A stretch of DNA of 8,736 bases, from assembly GCA_036271375.1 (NCBI GenBank), contig DATBAT010000035.1:1-8736 (forward strand), written 5' to 3'. This document shows, in pieces, positions 1 through 6,568 of the stretch; position 1 is the stretch's first letter; the number at the start of each line of letters is the position of its first letter. Made by a program: the position numbers and the translations under genes. The notes under the pieces were generated by a model. That model searched no databases and was not told the origin of the DNA. It was given only the letters and a program-made list of their open reading frames with translations. The stretch comes from DATBAT01 sp036271375. Lineage in GTDB: Bacteria > Acidobacteriota > Terriglobia > Terriglobales > Acidobacteriaceae.

Positions 1-1
1 G

Positions 2-193
2 CTGGTGTCGGCTGGCCTGGGTGCGGCGGGGATTCTGTTGACGCGGTTCTACGACAAGCCCTGGGTACTGCCGCCGGTGATGCTGGTTTTAGCGCTGGCC
101 GGGTTCTTTATCTATATGCGAAGTTTGGGGACGATGGATAAGCTGCTTGCGGACAACCGGGACACGCTGTCGGAAACGCTGTGCAAGGCGTAA
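2..193 (+). CDS. C-terminal fragment of an unidentified membrane protein (5' end outside window)
   Basis: The frame is open from the left edge to the TAA at 191-193, so this is the tail of a longer gene. The visible residues include a hydrophobic stretch near the edge (AGLGAAGILL), a short polar link with RFYDKPW, a clear transmembrane segment (VLPPVMLVLALAGFFIYM), and a soluble C-terminal tail of about 25 residues rich in charged residues. The GTG at position 5 is probably not the true start, because coding potential continues to the edge. The next gene's likely start codon (196) is two bases after this stop, which suggests the two are translationally coupled. I do not recognise the family; the fragment is too short to assign a function. 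Confidence 0.6.
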   Translation: MVSAGLGAAGILLTRFYDKPWVLPPVMLVLALAGFFIYMRSLGTMDKLLADNRDTLSETLCKA

Positions 194-195
194 CG

Positions 196-345
196 ATGCT
201 TCGCAAGACGGTCGCGATCATGTTCTTCACGCTGTCGGCCGCATGGGCACACGCGCAAGCGATACACGGCCCGTCGAAACAATCACCGTGCGCGGCGCTT
301 CCCTCAGCAACAACCTCAACGGAGACTCCGCGGACCGGCTGGTGA
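196..345 (+). pseudogene. Out-of-frame signal-peptide segment belonging to the esterase
   Basis: ATG 196 lies two bases after the upstream stop and about 8 bases after an AAGGCG ribosome site (185-190). The frame encodes a typical signal peptide: MLRK n-region, hydrophobic core VAIMFFTLSAAWA, and a cleavage region AHAQA. After about residue 22 the translation turns into unrelated Ser/Thr/Pro-rich sequence and stops at 343-345, while the esterase domain continues one base back in the other frame. A single missing base between about 255 and 290 would join the two. This could be a real disabling mutation, a sequencing error, or, less likely, programmed slippage; no obvious slippery homopolymer is visible in the interval. 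Confidence 0.65.
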
Positions 346-1262
346 AGGTTTATCTTCCGCCAGCGTACGCTCGCGAACCCAGAAATCGATTTCCGGTGGT
401 TTTCCTGCTGCACGGCTACAAAGGTTCCGGGGCGCAATGGATGGTGAATCCCGAACGGGGTTTACAGATCGAATTGGACCGGGCCATCGTCGCAGGAACG
501 ATTAACAACATGATTGTCGTCATGCCGGACGCGCATACCCGCACCGGCGGCAGTTTTTTCGTCGACTCCATCGCGGACGGCAACTGGGAAACCTTCATCG
601 TGCATGACCTCGTCGTCGAGATCGACAATCTTTACCGAACCCTCCCTGGCGCCGCTTCGCGGGGCATCGCGGGACACTCCATGGGCGGCTATGGTGCGCT
701 CCGCATCGCTTTCGACCATCCTGAAACGTTCAGTTCGGTCTATGCACTGAGTCCTTGCTGCCTAGCCTGGGAAGGCGATTTCTCCACCCGGAGCGACGCC
801 TGGCAGACGACACTCTCATTCAACTCTTTCGACGATTTCAAGAGCAACCGCTTCATGGCACAGGCATTTGCCGCGATCGCCGTTGCGTGGTCGCCCGACA
901 CATCGGCAACGCCCTTTCACGCTGCCTCTCCGGTAAGGCGAACCAGTGCGGGGACGCTCGAAGACGTTCCCGCTGTTCGGACTCGTTGGGAAGCCAACCT
1001 GCTCGTGACACTCGCCCGGAACAACGTGGCAAAGGTGCGACAACTGCACGCCATCGCGTTCGATGCCGGACGAAGCGACCAGTTCACACATATTCCCTTG
1101 GGTGAGGCGGACCTCGATCGACTGCTGAACTCCGAACACATCGCTCACACATTCGAGCTCTACGATGGCGACCATACCAGTAGCATGGAAACGAGGATCG
1201 TCGGCAGAATGCTGCCATTTTTCTCGAAAAACTTGCAGGCCGCGGCTCTACAATCCCACTGA
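243..1262 (+). CDS. Putative secreted esterase (alpha/beta hydrolase, esterase D/Ag85-like), N-terminus frameshifted
   Basis: The protein belongs to the alpha/beta-hydrolase 'putative esterase' family (PF00756 type: S-formylglutathione hydrolase, antigen 85, enterochelin- and feruloyl-esterase relatives). Seen in sequence: an N-terminal beta-strand segment (TITVRGASL, VKVYLPP), the oxyanion-side motif HGYKGSG (codons from 411), the nucleophile elbow GHSMGGYGAL with Ser at 678-680, and a C-terminal catalytic His in YDGDHTSS (His codon 1173-1175). The family hydrolyses carboxylic or thio-esters; the substrate cannot be read here. In this frame the first ATG is at 243 and gives a protein of about 339 residues without a signal peptide. 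A strong signal peptide with its own ATG (196) and an AAGG ribosome site lies just upstream in another frame, so the ancestral protein was very probably exported. A one-base deletion or sequencing error near 255-290 would explain the split. The triad-bearing part is otherwise intact. Confidence 0.8.
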   Translation: MGTRASDTRPVETITVRGASLSNNLNGDSADRLVKVYLPPAYAREPRNRFPVVFLLHGYKGSGAQWMVNPERGLQIELDRAIVAGTINNMIVVMPDAHTRTGGSFFVDSIADGNWETFIVHDLVVEIDNLYRTLPGAASRGIAGHSMGGYGALRIAFDHPETFSSVYALSPCCLAWEGDFSTRSDAWQTTLSFNSFDDFKSNRFMAQAFAAIAVAWSPDTSATPFHAASPVRRTSAGTLEDVPAVRTRWEANLLVTLARNNVAKVRQLHAIAFDAGRSDQFTHIPLGEADLDRLLNSEHIAHTFELYDGDHTSSMETRIVGRMLPFFSKNLQAAALQSH

Positions 1263-1292
1263 ACTGGTTCTGAACTTTGAAAGAGGTGTGAG

Positions 1293-1622
1293 ATGGATCC
1301 ATCGATGATTACGACGGCGCTGGAGTTGCCGGGAGTCAAGATCGTGCGCAACCTGGGTGTTGTGCGCGGGATAGTGGTGCGGTCGCGGTCGGTGTTTGGG
1401 ACGATCGGCGCGGGCTTGCAGACGCTGGTTGGTGGCGACATCACCCTCTTCAGCAATCTGTGTGAGAAGACGCGACAGGATGCTTTCGACAGGATGTGCG
1501 CGCACGCAACGGAGCACGGCGCCAATGCCATAGTGTCCATGCGCTACGACGCGAACGAGCTGATGCAGGGCGTAACGGAAGTGCTGGCGTATGGCACGGC
1601 TGTGGTTGTGGAGAAAATTTAG
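1293..1622 (+). CDS. YbjQ/UPF0145 family protein (DUF74, putative heavy-metal-binding domain)
   Basis: The 109-residue protein matches the YbjQ family in length (about 105-110) and layout. It has an N-terminal strand ending in LPG, then VVRGIVVRSRSVF, a Gly-rich turn (GTIGAGLQTLVGGDI), a helix with the signature-like LCEKTRQDAFDRM, then HGANAIVSMRYDANE and a final strand with YGTAVVVEKI. Family structures are small oligomers of uncertain function; a heavy-metal-binding role has been proposed but is not proven. The start at ATG 1293 is supported by a GAAAGAGG ribosome site ending about 8 bases upstream. It follows the esterase by 30 bp on the same strand, so cotranscription is possible, and it is convergent with the next gene 20 bp away. 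Confidence 0.88.
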   Translation: MDPSMITTALELPGVKIVRNLGVVRGIVVRSRSVFGTIGAGLQTLVGGDITLFSNLCEKTRQDAFDRMCAHATEHGANAIVSMRYDANELMQGVTEVLAYGTAVVVEKI

Positions 1623-1642
1623 CCGCGATTTCCGGTTTGTTT

Positions 1643-2131
1643 TTAGGCGGGTTTTTGTAGCTTGTAAGTGGCGCGATCATGGATCAGGATCTGCGCGTGG
1701 CGCATTACTTTTTTAGCCTCGACTTGCCAATCGCTAGGCAGCGCCGCAACAGATGCGCTATCCACGATCAGCACGTCTGCGTCATGGCAGCCAGCACTGA
1801 GCAGGGTGGCTTCTGCACTAAATATCCAGACAGAATGTCCGATGCAGCCAAAGCCCATGAGCAACCCAAAAAACGGGATGGCGAGATTGGCGGCCTGAAG
1901 GCTTGGCGAAGCGTTTGAAGCCCAGGCTGTGTCGCCAATCACGGCGACGTTCCGTTTAGTTGTTGAAGGAAGCATTCGCTCAACCGCTGCCGCCATCTCC
2001 GGCCTGACGGCGCTCGTCGCTAAAGCGGGAAGAGCCAGGCACTCGCCGTCCTCCCGGACAACCACCAGGTTCCCCTGTGCGGCTTGTGTCCGCGCGCGTT
2101 CAAACGAATCTTCAACGTTTGCGTTCGTCAT
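1643..2131 (-). CDS. Unrecognised 162-residue protein, second gene of the pgeF unit
   Basis: I do not recognise this family. The chosen start is ATG at 2131 (MTNANVEDSF), preceded by GGGCGGA and 13 bp after the stop of the pgeF-like gene; a start at 2143 (MGGI) is also possible. Visible features: a polar N-terminal helix, a strand-like segment NLVVVREDGECLALP, then AVIGDTAW, a hydrophobic Gly-rich stretch of about 20 residues (LAIPFFGLLMGFGCIGHSVW) that could be a buried core or one membrane segment, and a C-terminal part with DADVLIVDSASVAALPSDW followed by a basic helix (EAKKVMRHAQ) and strand ILIHDR. The alternating strands with VIGD and DVLIVDSAS resemble an alpha/beta fold of response-regulator or Rossmann type, but no defining motif is present. 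Tight spacing suggests cotranscription with pgeF. Confidence 0.65.
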   Translation of the reverse strand: MTNANVEDSFERARTQAAQGNLVVVREDGECLALPALATSAVRPEMAAAVERMLPSTTKRNVAVIGDTAWASNASPSLQAANLAIPFFGLLMGFGCIGHSVWIFSAEATLLSAGCHDADVLIVDSASVAALPSDWQVEAKKVMRHAQILIHDRATYKLQKPA

Positions 2132-2144
2132 GATTCCGCCCATT

Positions 2145-3206
2145 TTATTTTGATGACGTGTGGATGCCAATCACAGACATCATACGGCCGGTGTAGCCGT
2201 GCTCGGAACGGTGCGAGAAGTAGCGGCGGTCGCCGGATTTCTCGCGGGAGCAGCCGGTGCATTCGCCGACGACAGTGATGTTTTTGGCGGGAATGCCGGC
2301 GTCGAGGAGCTGGCGGCGGTTGGCTTCCCAGAGGTCGATGTGGATCTGAGGGCCGATGTTGGAATGGCCCGGAGCGCGGGCGGTGAGGAAGAGCAGCGGA
2401 TACTTTTCGCGGATGGGGTCGGAGTCGTAGACCTCGGTGAAGAGCGAAGGCGCATAGGCAAACTGGCTTTCGAAGTCGAAACGGACTTCTTCGCCGACCG
2501 CGTAGCAGCAGGCTCCGATGCCGGGGCCGACGGCGGCGATAAGGTCCTGGGGGCGGGAGCCATAGCGCAGACGCATGGCGCCAATGCCGTTCTCGACGAT
2601 GCGGGCGAGCGTGCCGCGCCAACCGGCGTGGAAAGCGGCGACCGCGTGGGTGCGCTTGTCGGCAATCAAGACGGGGATGCAATCGGCGGTCTGGACGCCG
2701 AGGAGGATTCCGGAGACGTCGGTCATGAGGGCATCGCCACGGAGAGCGGCTTTTCCGTCGGGCTCGGAGAGCGGGTCGGGGTCCTTTTCGATGATGCGGA
2801 CCATGTTGCTGTGGAACTGGCGAGGGACCGCAAGTGAGAATTTGGACTTGCCGGCGACGGTTTGTGCGAAGCGGCGGCGGTTCTGGGCGACGATTTCCGG
2901 GTCGTCTTCACGGGTCCAGCCGAGGTTGAGTTCGCCGTCGCCGTAGGCGGTCGATGCGCCGCCCTGACGGGTGCTGAAGCCGGCGCGGAGCCACAGGAGA
3001 GCCTGAAATGTGGGGACACTGACGACGCCGGGAGTGCCGAGTTTGCGCTTTTTGGAAGCGGGGTTGGAGGTGCGGGGGCGTTTGACGCGCTCACCGTCCT
3101 TCCAGGCACCGGTGCGAGTCTTGCGGGTGCCATGGGTAAGGCCGACGTTCGCGAGAATGTTGTCGACCGCGCCGATAGCCTCGGCGCTTTCCAGCCAATC
3201 CTTCAT
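2145..3206 (-). CDS. pgeF: PgeF/YfiH-family laccase-domain protein (peptidoglycan editing factor, polyphenol oxidase)
   Basis: This is a Cu-oxidase_4 (PF02578) protein. In E. coli, PgeF (YfiH) removes wrongly incorporated residues from peptidoglycan precursors; other members act as purine nucleoside phosphorylases or polyphenol oxidases. The three metal/active-site residues of the family are visible: His132 in QFHSN, Cys176 in TADCIPV, and His193 in the hallmark FHAGWRGT. Further family motifs are FSTRQGG (about 77-83), NLGWTREDD, GPGIGACCYAVGEEV (228-242), IDLWEANRRQLLDAG and the C-terminal YFSHR..GYTGRM. At 353 residues it is about 100 longer than E. coli YfiH, mainly because of a basic, probably disordered N-terminal part (residues about 1-62). 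No ATG occurs between Met1 and the start of the domain, so ATG 3206 is the best start, although a GTG or TTG inside the extension cannot be excluded. Ribosome site is weak. Confidence 0.9.
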   Translation of the reverse strand: MKDWLESAEAIGAVDNILANVGLTHGTRKTRTGAWKDGERVKRPRTSNPASKKRKLGTPGVVSVPTFQALLWLRAGFSTRQGGASTAYGDGELNLGWTREDDPEIVAQNRRRFAQTVAGKSKFSLAVPRQFHSNMVRIIEKDPDPLSEPDGKAALRGDALMTDVSGILLGVQTADCIPVLIADKRTHAVAAFHAGWRGTLARIVENGIGAMRLRYGSRPQDLIAAVGPGIGACCYAVGEEVRFDFESQFAYAPSLFTEVYDSDPIREKYPLLFLTARAPGHSNIGPQIHIDLWEANRRQLLDAGIPAKNITVVGECTGCSREKSGDRRYFSHRSEHGYTGRMMSVIGIHTSSK

Positions 3207-3237
3207 AGCTTCATTCTATCGGGCACATTAAAGGTTC

Positions 3238-3261
3238 TGGGCCCGCTTTCCAGCGGGCCCA
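3238..3261. promoter_or_regulatory. Perfect 10-bp hairpin in the presumed pgeF 5' leader
   Basis: Arms TGGGCCCGCT (3238-3247) and AGCGGGCCCA (3252-3261) are exact reverse complements around a TTCC loop (GGAA on the minus strand, a GNRA-type tetraloop). It lies 32 bp upstream of the pgeF start codon and about 290 bp upstream of aroDE. No T-tract follows on either strand, so it is not a classical intrinsic terminator, and no gene end abuts it. A leader structure acting on pgeF expression, an mRNA stabiliser or a protein-binding palindrome are all possible. Confidence 0.55.
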
Positions 3262-3280
3262 TGAGAGGCTTTGGGGAGGG

Positions 3281-3286
3281 ATTGTA
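3281..3286 (-). promoter_or_regulatory. Candidate -10 element for pgeF
   Basis: On the minus strand this reads TACAAT, five of six matches to TATAAT. Transcription would start near 3275 and give a leader of roughly 70 nt carrying the hairpin at 3238-3261. I see no convincing -35 element at 16-18 bp spacing, so this is only a candidate. Confidence 0.25.
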
Positions 3287-3550
3287 CTGAGGAAATTCTG
3301 AAGGGTACCCTTTACGGGCAAAAAGGAACTTACATCGGGTGGGACAAATTTGAGTAGCCTCTCAGTTACTTGATTGGATGCACAAGGGCGTCTCGAGTTG
3401 CCTGATGCGTCCGCTGAATTGTGGAAAAAGTCGGCAGCCGCCGACAGGGCTTCTGAATCGAAGTAAAAAGAGATAAGTTCAGCAATTAAAAACTGGTTCT
3501 TGCAGTTGCATCGGAAGCCATTCGGCGGTACGATACCTCGTTTGCAACGC

Positions 3551-5545
3551 ATGACAATACCTAACCAAATCGCGTCACACCTCCTTCGTTCTCGCATCGG
3601 CAAGATCTGTGTTGCCATTACCGGATCGACCGCCGATGAAATGCTCGAAAAGGCTTCAATAGCCCTTAAAGAGAGCACTTTTCTCGAATTTCGCCTGGAT
3701 TATCTACCTAAACCAGCTGCGGCTTTGCCGCGTTTAAAACAATTTCTGGTCGAAAACGGGGCTGCCACGGCGGTGGCAACTTGCCGCTGCAAAATCAACG
3801 GCGGCCGGTTTGGCGGTTCGAATACCGAAGCGATAGAAATTTTATTGAAGGCCGCCGAAGCGGGTTTTCAACTGGTCGATGTCGAGCTTGAGTCTGTCGA
3901 AAAACTTCCCAAAGCGACACTCGCAAAACTGCGGGCGACAGGCGTTGCGCTGATTATCAGCCACCACGATGCCCATGCGACCAAAGACCTGGACGGCATT
4001 CTGGCGCGGATGACGCCGTTTCAGCCGGAGTTCTACAAGATCGTTCCGACAGCGCGAACGCTGGCCGACAACATTACGCTGATGCGGTTCCTGGAGCGGG
4101 TAGAGGATAGTCACAACTCCAGCGTGGTCGGCATCTGTATGGGCGACGCGGGGGTCACTTCGCGGGTTCTGGGGCTGCGAGCAGGGTCGGCGTTTACGTG
4201 TGCCGCCGCCACGCCGGGCGAAGAGACCGCGCCGGGGCAGATTGCCGCGCGGACGCTGCTCGAGACCTACCGCGTCGACCAGGTGGACGCCGCAACCAAA
4301 GTGTATGGCGTGGCTGGGAACCCGATTGGGTCGTCGCTGTCGCCGCTGATGATGAATACGGCTTTCCGGCGGGAGACGGTGAACGCCGTTTACCTCGCGC
4401 TGCAGACCAGCAAGGTCGACGACCTGTTCAAGCTGGTGCGTGAGATTCCAATTCAGGGTGTCAGTATCACGATGCCGCTGAAGCAGGATGTAATTGCGCT
4501 GCTGGAGCGCACAGACCCGCTTTCGACCAAGATTGGCGCGGTGAATACGATCTTCCGCGCGCAGGACGGCAAGTTTTACGGGTTCAACACGGACGTCGCC
4601 GGGATTATCGCTCCGCTGGAACGCCGGATGGCCCTGGCTGGGACCAAAGTGCTGGTGCTGGGCGCCGGTGGTGCGGGACGGGCGGCGGTTTTCGGGCTGC
4701 GTGACAAGGGTGCGGAGGTCTGGATCCTGAACCGCACGCCGGAGACGGCACAAAAACTGGCGCGGCAGGCGGGCGCGAAGACGATCAAGCGCGAAGCCGT
4801 TGCGAAGGCCGGGTTCGACATCATTATCAATGCGACCCCGGTGGGCATGACGGGCAATAAGGCCGCGCAGTTACTGGGGCCGGAAGATATCCAATGCCGG
4901 CTGGTGTTCGACCTGGTTTATAACCCGCTGGAGACGCCGCTGCTGCGGGCAGCTCGCCAGAAGGGCATTCCGGTGATTACGGGCGTCGAGATGTTTGTGC
5001 AACAGGGCGCGCGGCAGTTCGAGATATGGACGGGCAAGCCTGCTCCTGAGGAAGAGATGCTGCGGGTAGTGTTGCACTCATTGCGCCAGGCTGCGGAGGC
5101 CGCTGGGGAAGCTCCTGCGCCACCGCTGACGGTGACCAAGATCGAGGCAAAGCCGAAGCCGGTTGAGGCGGAGGCTTCAATTGCGGCGAAACCCGTTGCT
5201 GCTCCGGTAAAGGCTGCTGCGCCTGCGAAGGTTGTGGCTCCGGCCAAAGCTGTTGCGGCTCCGGTGAAGACCGCTGCGAAGAAGGTTGTGGCGGCACCGG
5301 CGAAAGTTGCTGCGAAGCCGGTTGCGAAGGCTCCAATAAAAGCGGCGGCTAAGAAGCCGATGAAGGCGGCTCCAAAGGCCGTCGCAAAGCCAGTCAAGAA
5401 GGCGGCTAAAGTTATTGCCAAGCCCGTGAAGAAAGCGGTAAAGGCCGTAGCGAAAGTCGTCGCCAAACCCGCGAAGAAGGCCGTGAAGACTCCAGCGAAG
5501 ACCGTGAAGAAGCCGGTGGTGAAGGCAAAGTCGAAGAAGCGGTGA
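3551..5545 (+). CDS. aroDE: Bifunctional 3-dehydroquinate dehydratase (type I) / shikimate dehydrogenase with Lys/Ala-rich C-terminal tail
   Basis: The 664-residue protein catalyses steps 3 and 4 of the shikimate pathway in the cytoplasm: dehydration of 3-dehydroquinate, then NADPH-dependent reduction to shikimate. Domain 1 (about 12-235) is a class I dehydroquinase: EFRLDYL (46-52), SHHDA with catalytic His139, Schiff-base Lys163 in FYKIVPTA, then GVTSRVLGLRAGS and PGQIAA. Domain 2 (about 251-515) is AroE: VYGVAGNPIGSSLSPLMMN, catalytic Lys311 in ITMPLKQD, Asp348 in GFNTDVAG, NADP-binding GAGGAGRA (371-378), NRTPETA, NATPVGM and DLVYNPLETPLL. All catalytic residues are present. From about residue 521 comes a tail of about 144 residues of AK, PVKK and AAPAK units, described separately. 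ATG 3551 fits the domain start; an in-frame TTG at 3500 would add 17 residues and is less likely. No clear ribosome site. It is the first gene of a probable pair with the gene at 5551. Confidence 0.95.
   Translation: MTIPNQIASHLLRSRIGKICVAITGSTADEMLEKASIALKESTFLEFRLDYLPKPAAALPRLKQFLVENGAATAVATCRCKINGGRFGGSNTEAIEILLKAAEAGFQLVDVELESVEKLPKATLAKLRATGVALIISHHDAHATKDLDGILARMTPFQPEFYKIVPTARTLADNITLMRFLERVEDSHNSSVVGICMGDAGVTSRVLGLRAGSAFTCAAATPGEETAPGQIAARTLLETYRVDQVDAATKVYGVAGNPIGSSLSPLMMNTAFRRETVNAVYLALQTSKVDDLFKLVREIPIQGVSITMPLKQDVIALLERTDPLSTKIGAVNTIFRAQDGKFYGFNTDVAGIIAPLERRMALAGTKVLVLGAGGAGRAAVFGLRDKGAEVWILNRTPETAQKLARQAGAKTIKREAVAKAGFDIIINATPVGMTGNKAAQLLGPEDIQCRLVFDLVYNPLETPLLRAARQKGIPVITGVEMFVQQGARQFEIWTGKPAPEEEMLRVVLHSLRQAAEAAGEAPAPPLTVTKIEAKPKPVEAEASIAAKPVAAPVKAAAPAKVVAPAKAVAAPVKTAAKKVVAAPAKVAAKPVAKAPIKAAAKKPMKAAPKAVAKPVKKAAKVIAKPVKKAVKAVAKVVAKPAKKAVKTPAKTVKKPVVKAKSKKR
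5111..5542 (+). repeat. Low-complexity coding repeat: histone-H1-like Lys/Ala/Pro/Val tail of AroDE
   Basis: This stretch encodes about 144 residues built from degenerate short units such as AAPAK, AKPVKK and KAVAK. By my count it has about 38 lysines, and after the EAEAS segment near its start it has no acidic and no aromatic residue. At DNA level the units (gcgaag, aagaag, gccgtg variants) are imperfect, so slippage-prone length variation is plausible. Such tails resemble those of eukaryotic histone H1 and bacterial H1-like proteins, which bind nucleic acid; binding here is inference. Confidence 0.85.
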
Positions 5546-5550
5546 GCCAG

Positions 5551-6459
5551 ATGATGCGGCTTTTTTGGCTTGCGCCGATGCTTTGTATCGGAGCATCTAT
5601 GGCGTTGGGTCAAGTGGCTACCGATGCTTTGCCCGCTGCCAATCCTGCAAGGCCCACGGTGACCAATCCGGCGACGCTGACGCCTGTGGGGTACTTACAG
5701 TTCGAGCAGGGTTATCTGGGGTCGGTGAATTCGCCCGAGTCGGCTTCGCAGTACGGCGTGAACCAGGTGACGAAGCTGGCGGTGCATCCGCGGCTGATGT
5801 TTGCTGTGAGTTCGCAGCCGTTTGCTGCCAGCACTGTGGATGGAACTCCCGGGACTTCGCACGATGCGGGCGGGATACAGGTTGGCTTTCAAGGCGTCCT
5901 GTTTACACCTCAAATTTCTGCGAAGCCTTCTGCCGATCCAGCCAGCGCAGCGCCGCCGGATCAAAAGTCTCCTGTGCCGACTGTTGCCGTTGGTTATTAC
6001 CGCACGGTTTATGGAGGGACGGCACCGGACATCGACCTTGGCAGCGCGACCAACACGCTTCTGCTGCTGTTCAGCGGCGACTTCGGCGGATTTCACTACG
6101 ACACGAACTACATTGCGAACGAGCAGGACGATGACAGTGCACGAGGTGACTACACTGTGCATCGAGCGCAGTTTGCGCAAACGGTTTCGGTGAACCACAG
6201 TATTTTTACGGCGAATTTGCAGCTCTCGGTAGAGATGTATCACTTCTCGCAGCCGACCGTTCATGCCACGTCGGGCGGGATGCCAGTGGCGCGGGCGAAT
6301 CTTGTCGGGCTGCTGTTTGCACCTGCGTATCAGGTGCGTCCGAACCTGATTATCGATGGTGGGTTTGAGCGGGGGCTGACTTCAACCTCGACGCATTGGC
6401 AGAGCTTTGCGGGGTTTACTTATTTGTTGCCGAAGAGGCTGTGGCCGGAACGGAAGTAG
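5551..6459 (+). CDS. Predicted outer-membrane beta-barrel protein with signal peptide (function unknown)
   Basis: The 302-residue product starts with a signal peptide (MMRLFWLAPMLCIGASMA, likely cleavage after ALG or GQVA). The mature part opens with a Pro/Thr-rich stretch and then PVGYLQFEQGYLGS, VTKLAVHPRLMFAVSSQPF and many alternating hydrophobic/polar strands (GGFHYDTNYIANE, SIFTANLQLSVEMYHF, NLIIDGGFERGL). It ends in FAGFTYLLPKRLWPERK, where the FTYLL strand resembles a closing barrel strand, followed by a short basic extension. This layout fits small outer-membrane transporter-like proteins such as the PF13557 'phenol-degradation meta-pathway' group, but I cannot confirm the family. The start is ATG 5551, with GGTGAG just upstream; a GTG at 5542 would overlap the aroDE stop by 4 bp. 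Position directly behind aroDE implies cotranscription, though no functional link is evident. Confidence 0.75.
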   Translation: MMRLFWLAPMLCIGASMALGQVATDALPAANPARPTVTNPATLTPVGYLQFEQGYLGSVNSPESASQYGVNQVTKLAVHPRLMFAVSSQPFAASTVDGTPGTSHDAGGIQVGFQGVLFTPQISAKPSADPASAAPPDQKSPVPTVAVGYYRTVYGGTAPDIDLGSATNTLLLLFSGDFGGFHYDTNYIANEQDDDSARGDYTVHRAQFAQTVSVNHSIFTANLQLSVEMYHFSQPTVHATSGGMPVARANLVGLLFAPAYQVRPNLIIDGGFERGLTSTSTHWQSFAGFTYLLPKRLWPERK

Positions 6460-6472
6460 GCGAGGTAATTCA

Positions 6473-6490
6473 TCAGCCGTCATTTGTTCC
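6473..6490 (-). pseudogene. Orphaned original 3' end of the CPCGC-protein gene
   Basis: On the minus strand these bases read GGA ACA AAT GAC GGC TGA. Joined to the TTA codon at 7392-7390 across one copy of the TA duplication, they give the last five residues (GTNDG) and stop of the gene as it was before the IS arrived. The stop would then lie 13 bp from the convergent stop at 6459. Confidence 0.65.
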
Positions 6491-6492
6491 TA

Positions 6493-6510
6493 GAGCATGT
6501 TTCATAAATA
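6493..6510 (+). repeat. Left terminal inverted repeat of the IS
   Basis: GAGCATGTTTCATAAATA matches the right end at 15 of 18 positions. The preceding TA (6491-6492) is the left copy of the target duplication. Confidence 0.88.
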
Positions 6511-6568
6511 GATTCGGCCTCAAGCTGTGGACTTTTGTGTAAGGTGGGTGGTTTGATGAACTTCTTGG

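Larger units (their letters stand above)
3207..3550. other. Divergent intergenic region between pgeF and aroDE
   Basis: About 345 bp separate the two divergent starts. Besides the hairpin at 3238-3261, there is a smaller perfect inverted repeat (GTCGGC 3430-3435, AGCC loop, GCCGAC 3440-3445) and an A/T-richer stretch at about 3461-3500. A weak sigma-70-like pair, TTGCAT (3506-3511) and TACGAT (3529-3534) with 17-bp spacing, would start transcription only about 10 nt before the aroDE ATG, implying a nearly leaderless mRNA; this agrees with the lack of a clear ribosome site there but is speculative. I see no credible coding sequence in this interval on either strand. Confidence 0.5.

Noticed and set aside
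147..242. TTG start at 147 extending the esterase frame upstream
   Set aside because: This segment overlaps the end of the preceding gene and translates to Arg/Cys-rich nonsense; the signal peptide in the other frame is a far better N-terminus.
1623..1642. Terminator between the convergent genes ending at 1622 and 1643
   Set aside because: T-runs are present but I find no stable stem of sufficient length; a short bidirectional terminator cannot be supported by eye.
2160..2837. Plus-strand open frame of 225 codons within pgeF
   Set aside because: Antisense shadow of the pgeF coding region, which has clear family motifs on the minus strand.
3238..3261. Intrinsic terminator at the GC-rich hairpin
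   Set aside because: No T-tract on either side and no gene ending nearby on either strand.
3211..3678. Minus-strand open frame of 155 codons across the pgeF-aroDE intergenic region
   Set aside because: It overlaps the start of aroDE in antisense, has no recognisable motif, no good start context, and its sequence does not look like a folded protein family.
4918..5613. Long minus-strand open frame with many Phe/Ala/Gly residues that looks like a multi-pass membrane protein
   Set aside because: It is the antisense of the AroDE Lys/Ala tail; AAG/GCG-type codons read backwards give Phe, Leu and Ala. The sense strand has complete catalytic domains and continues in frame.
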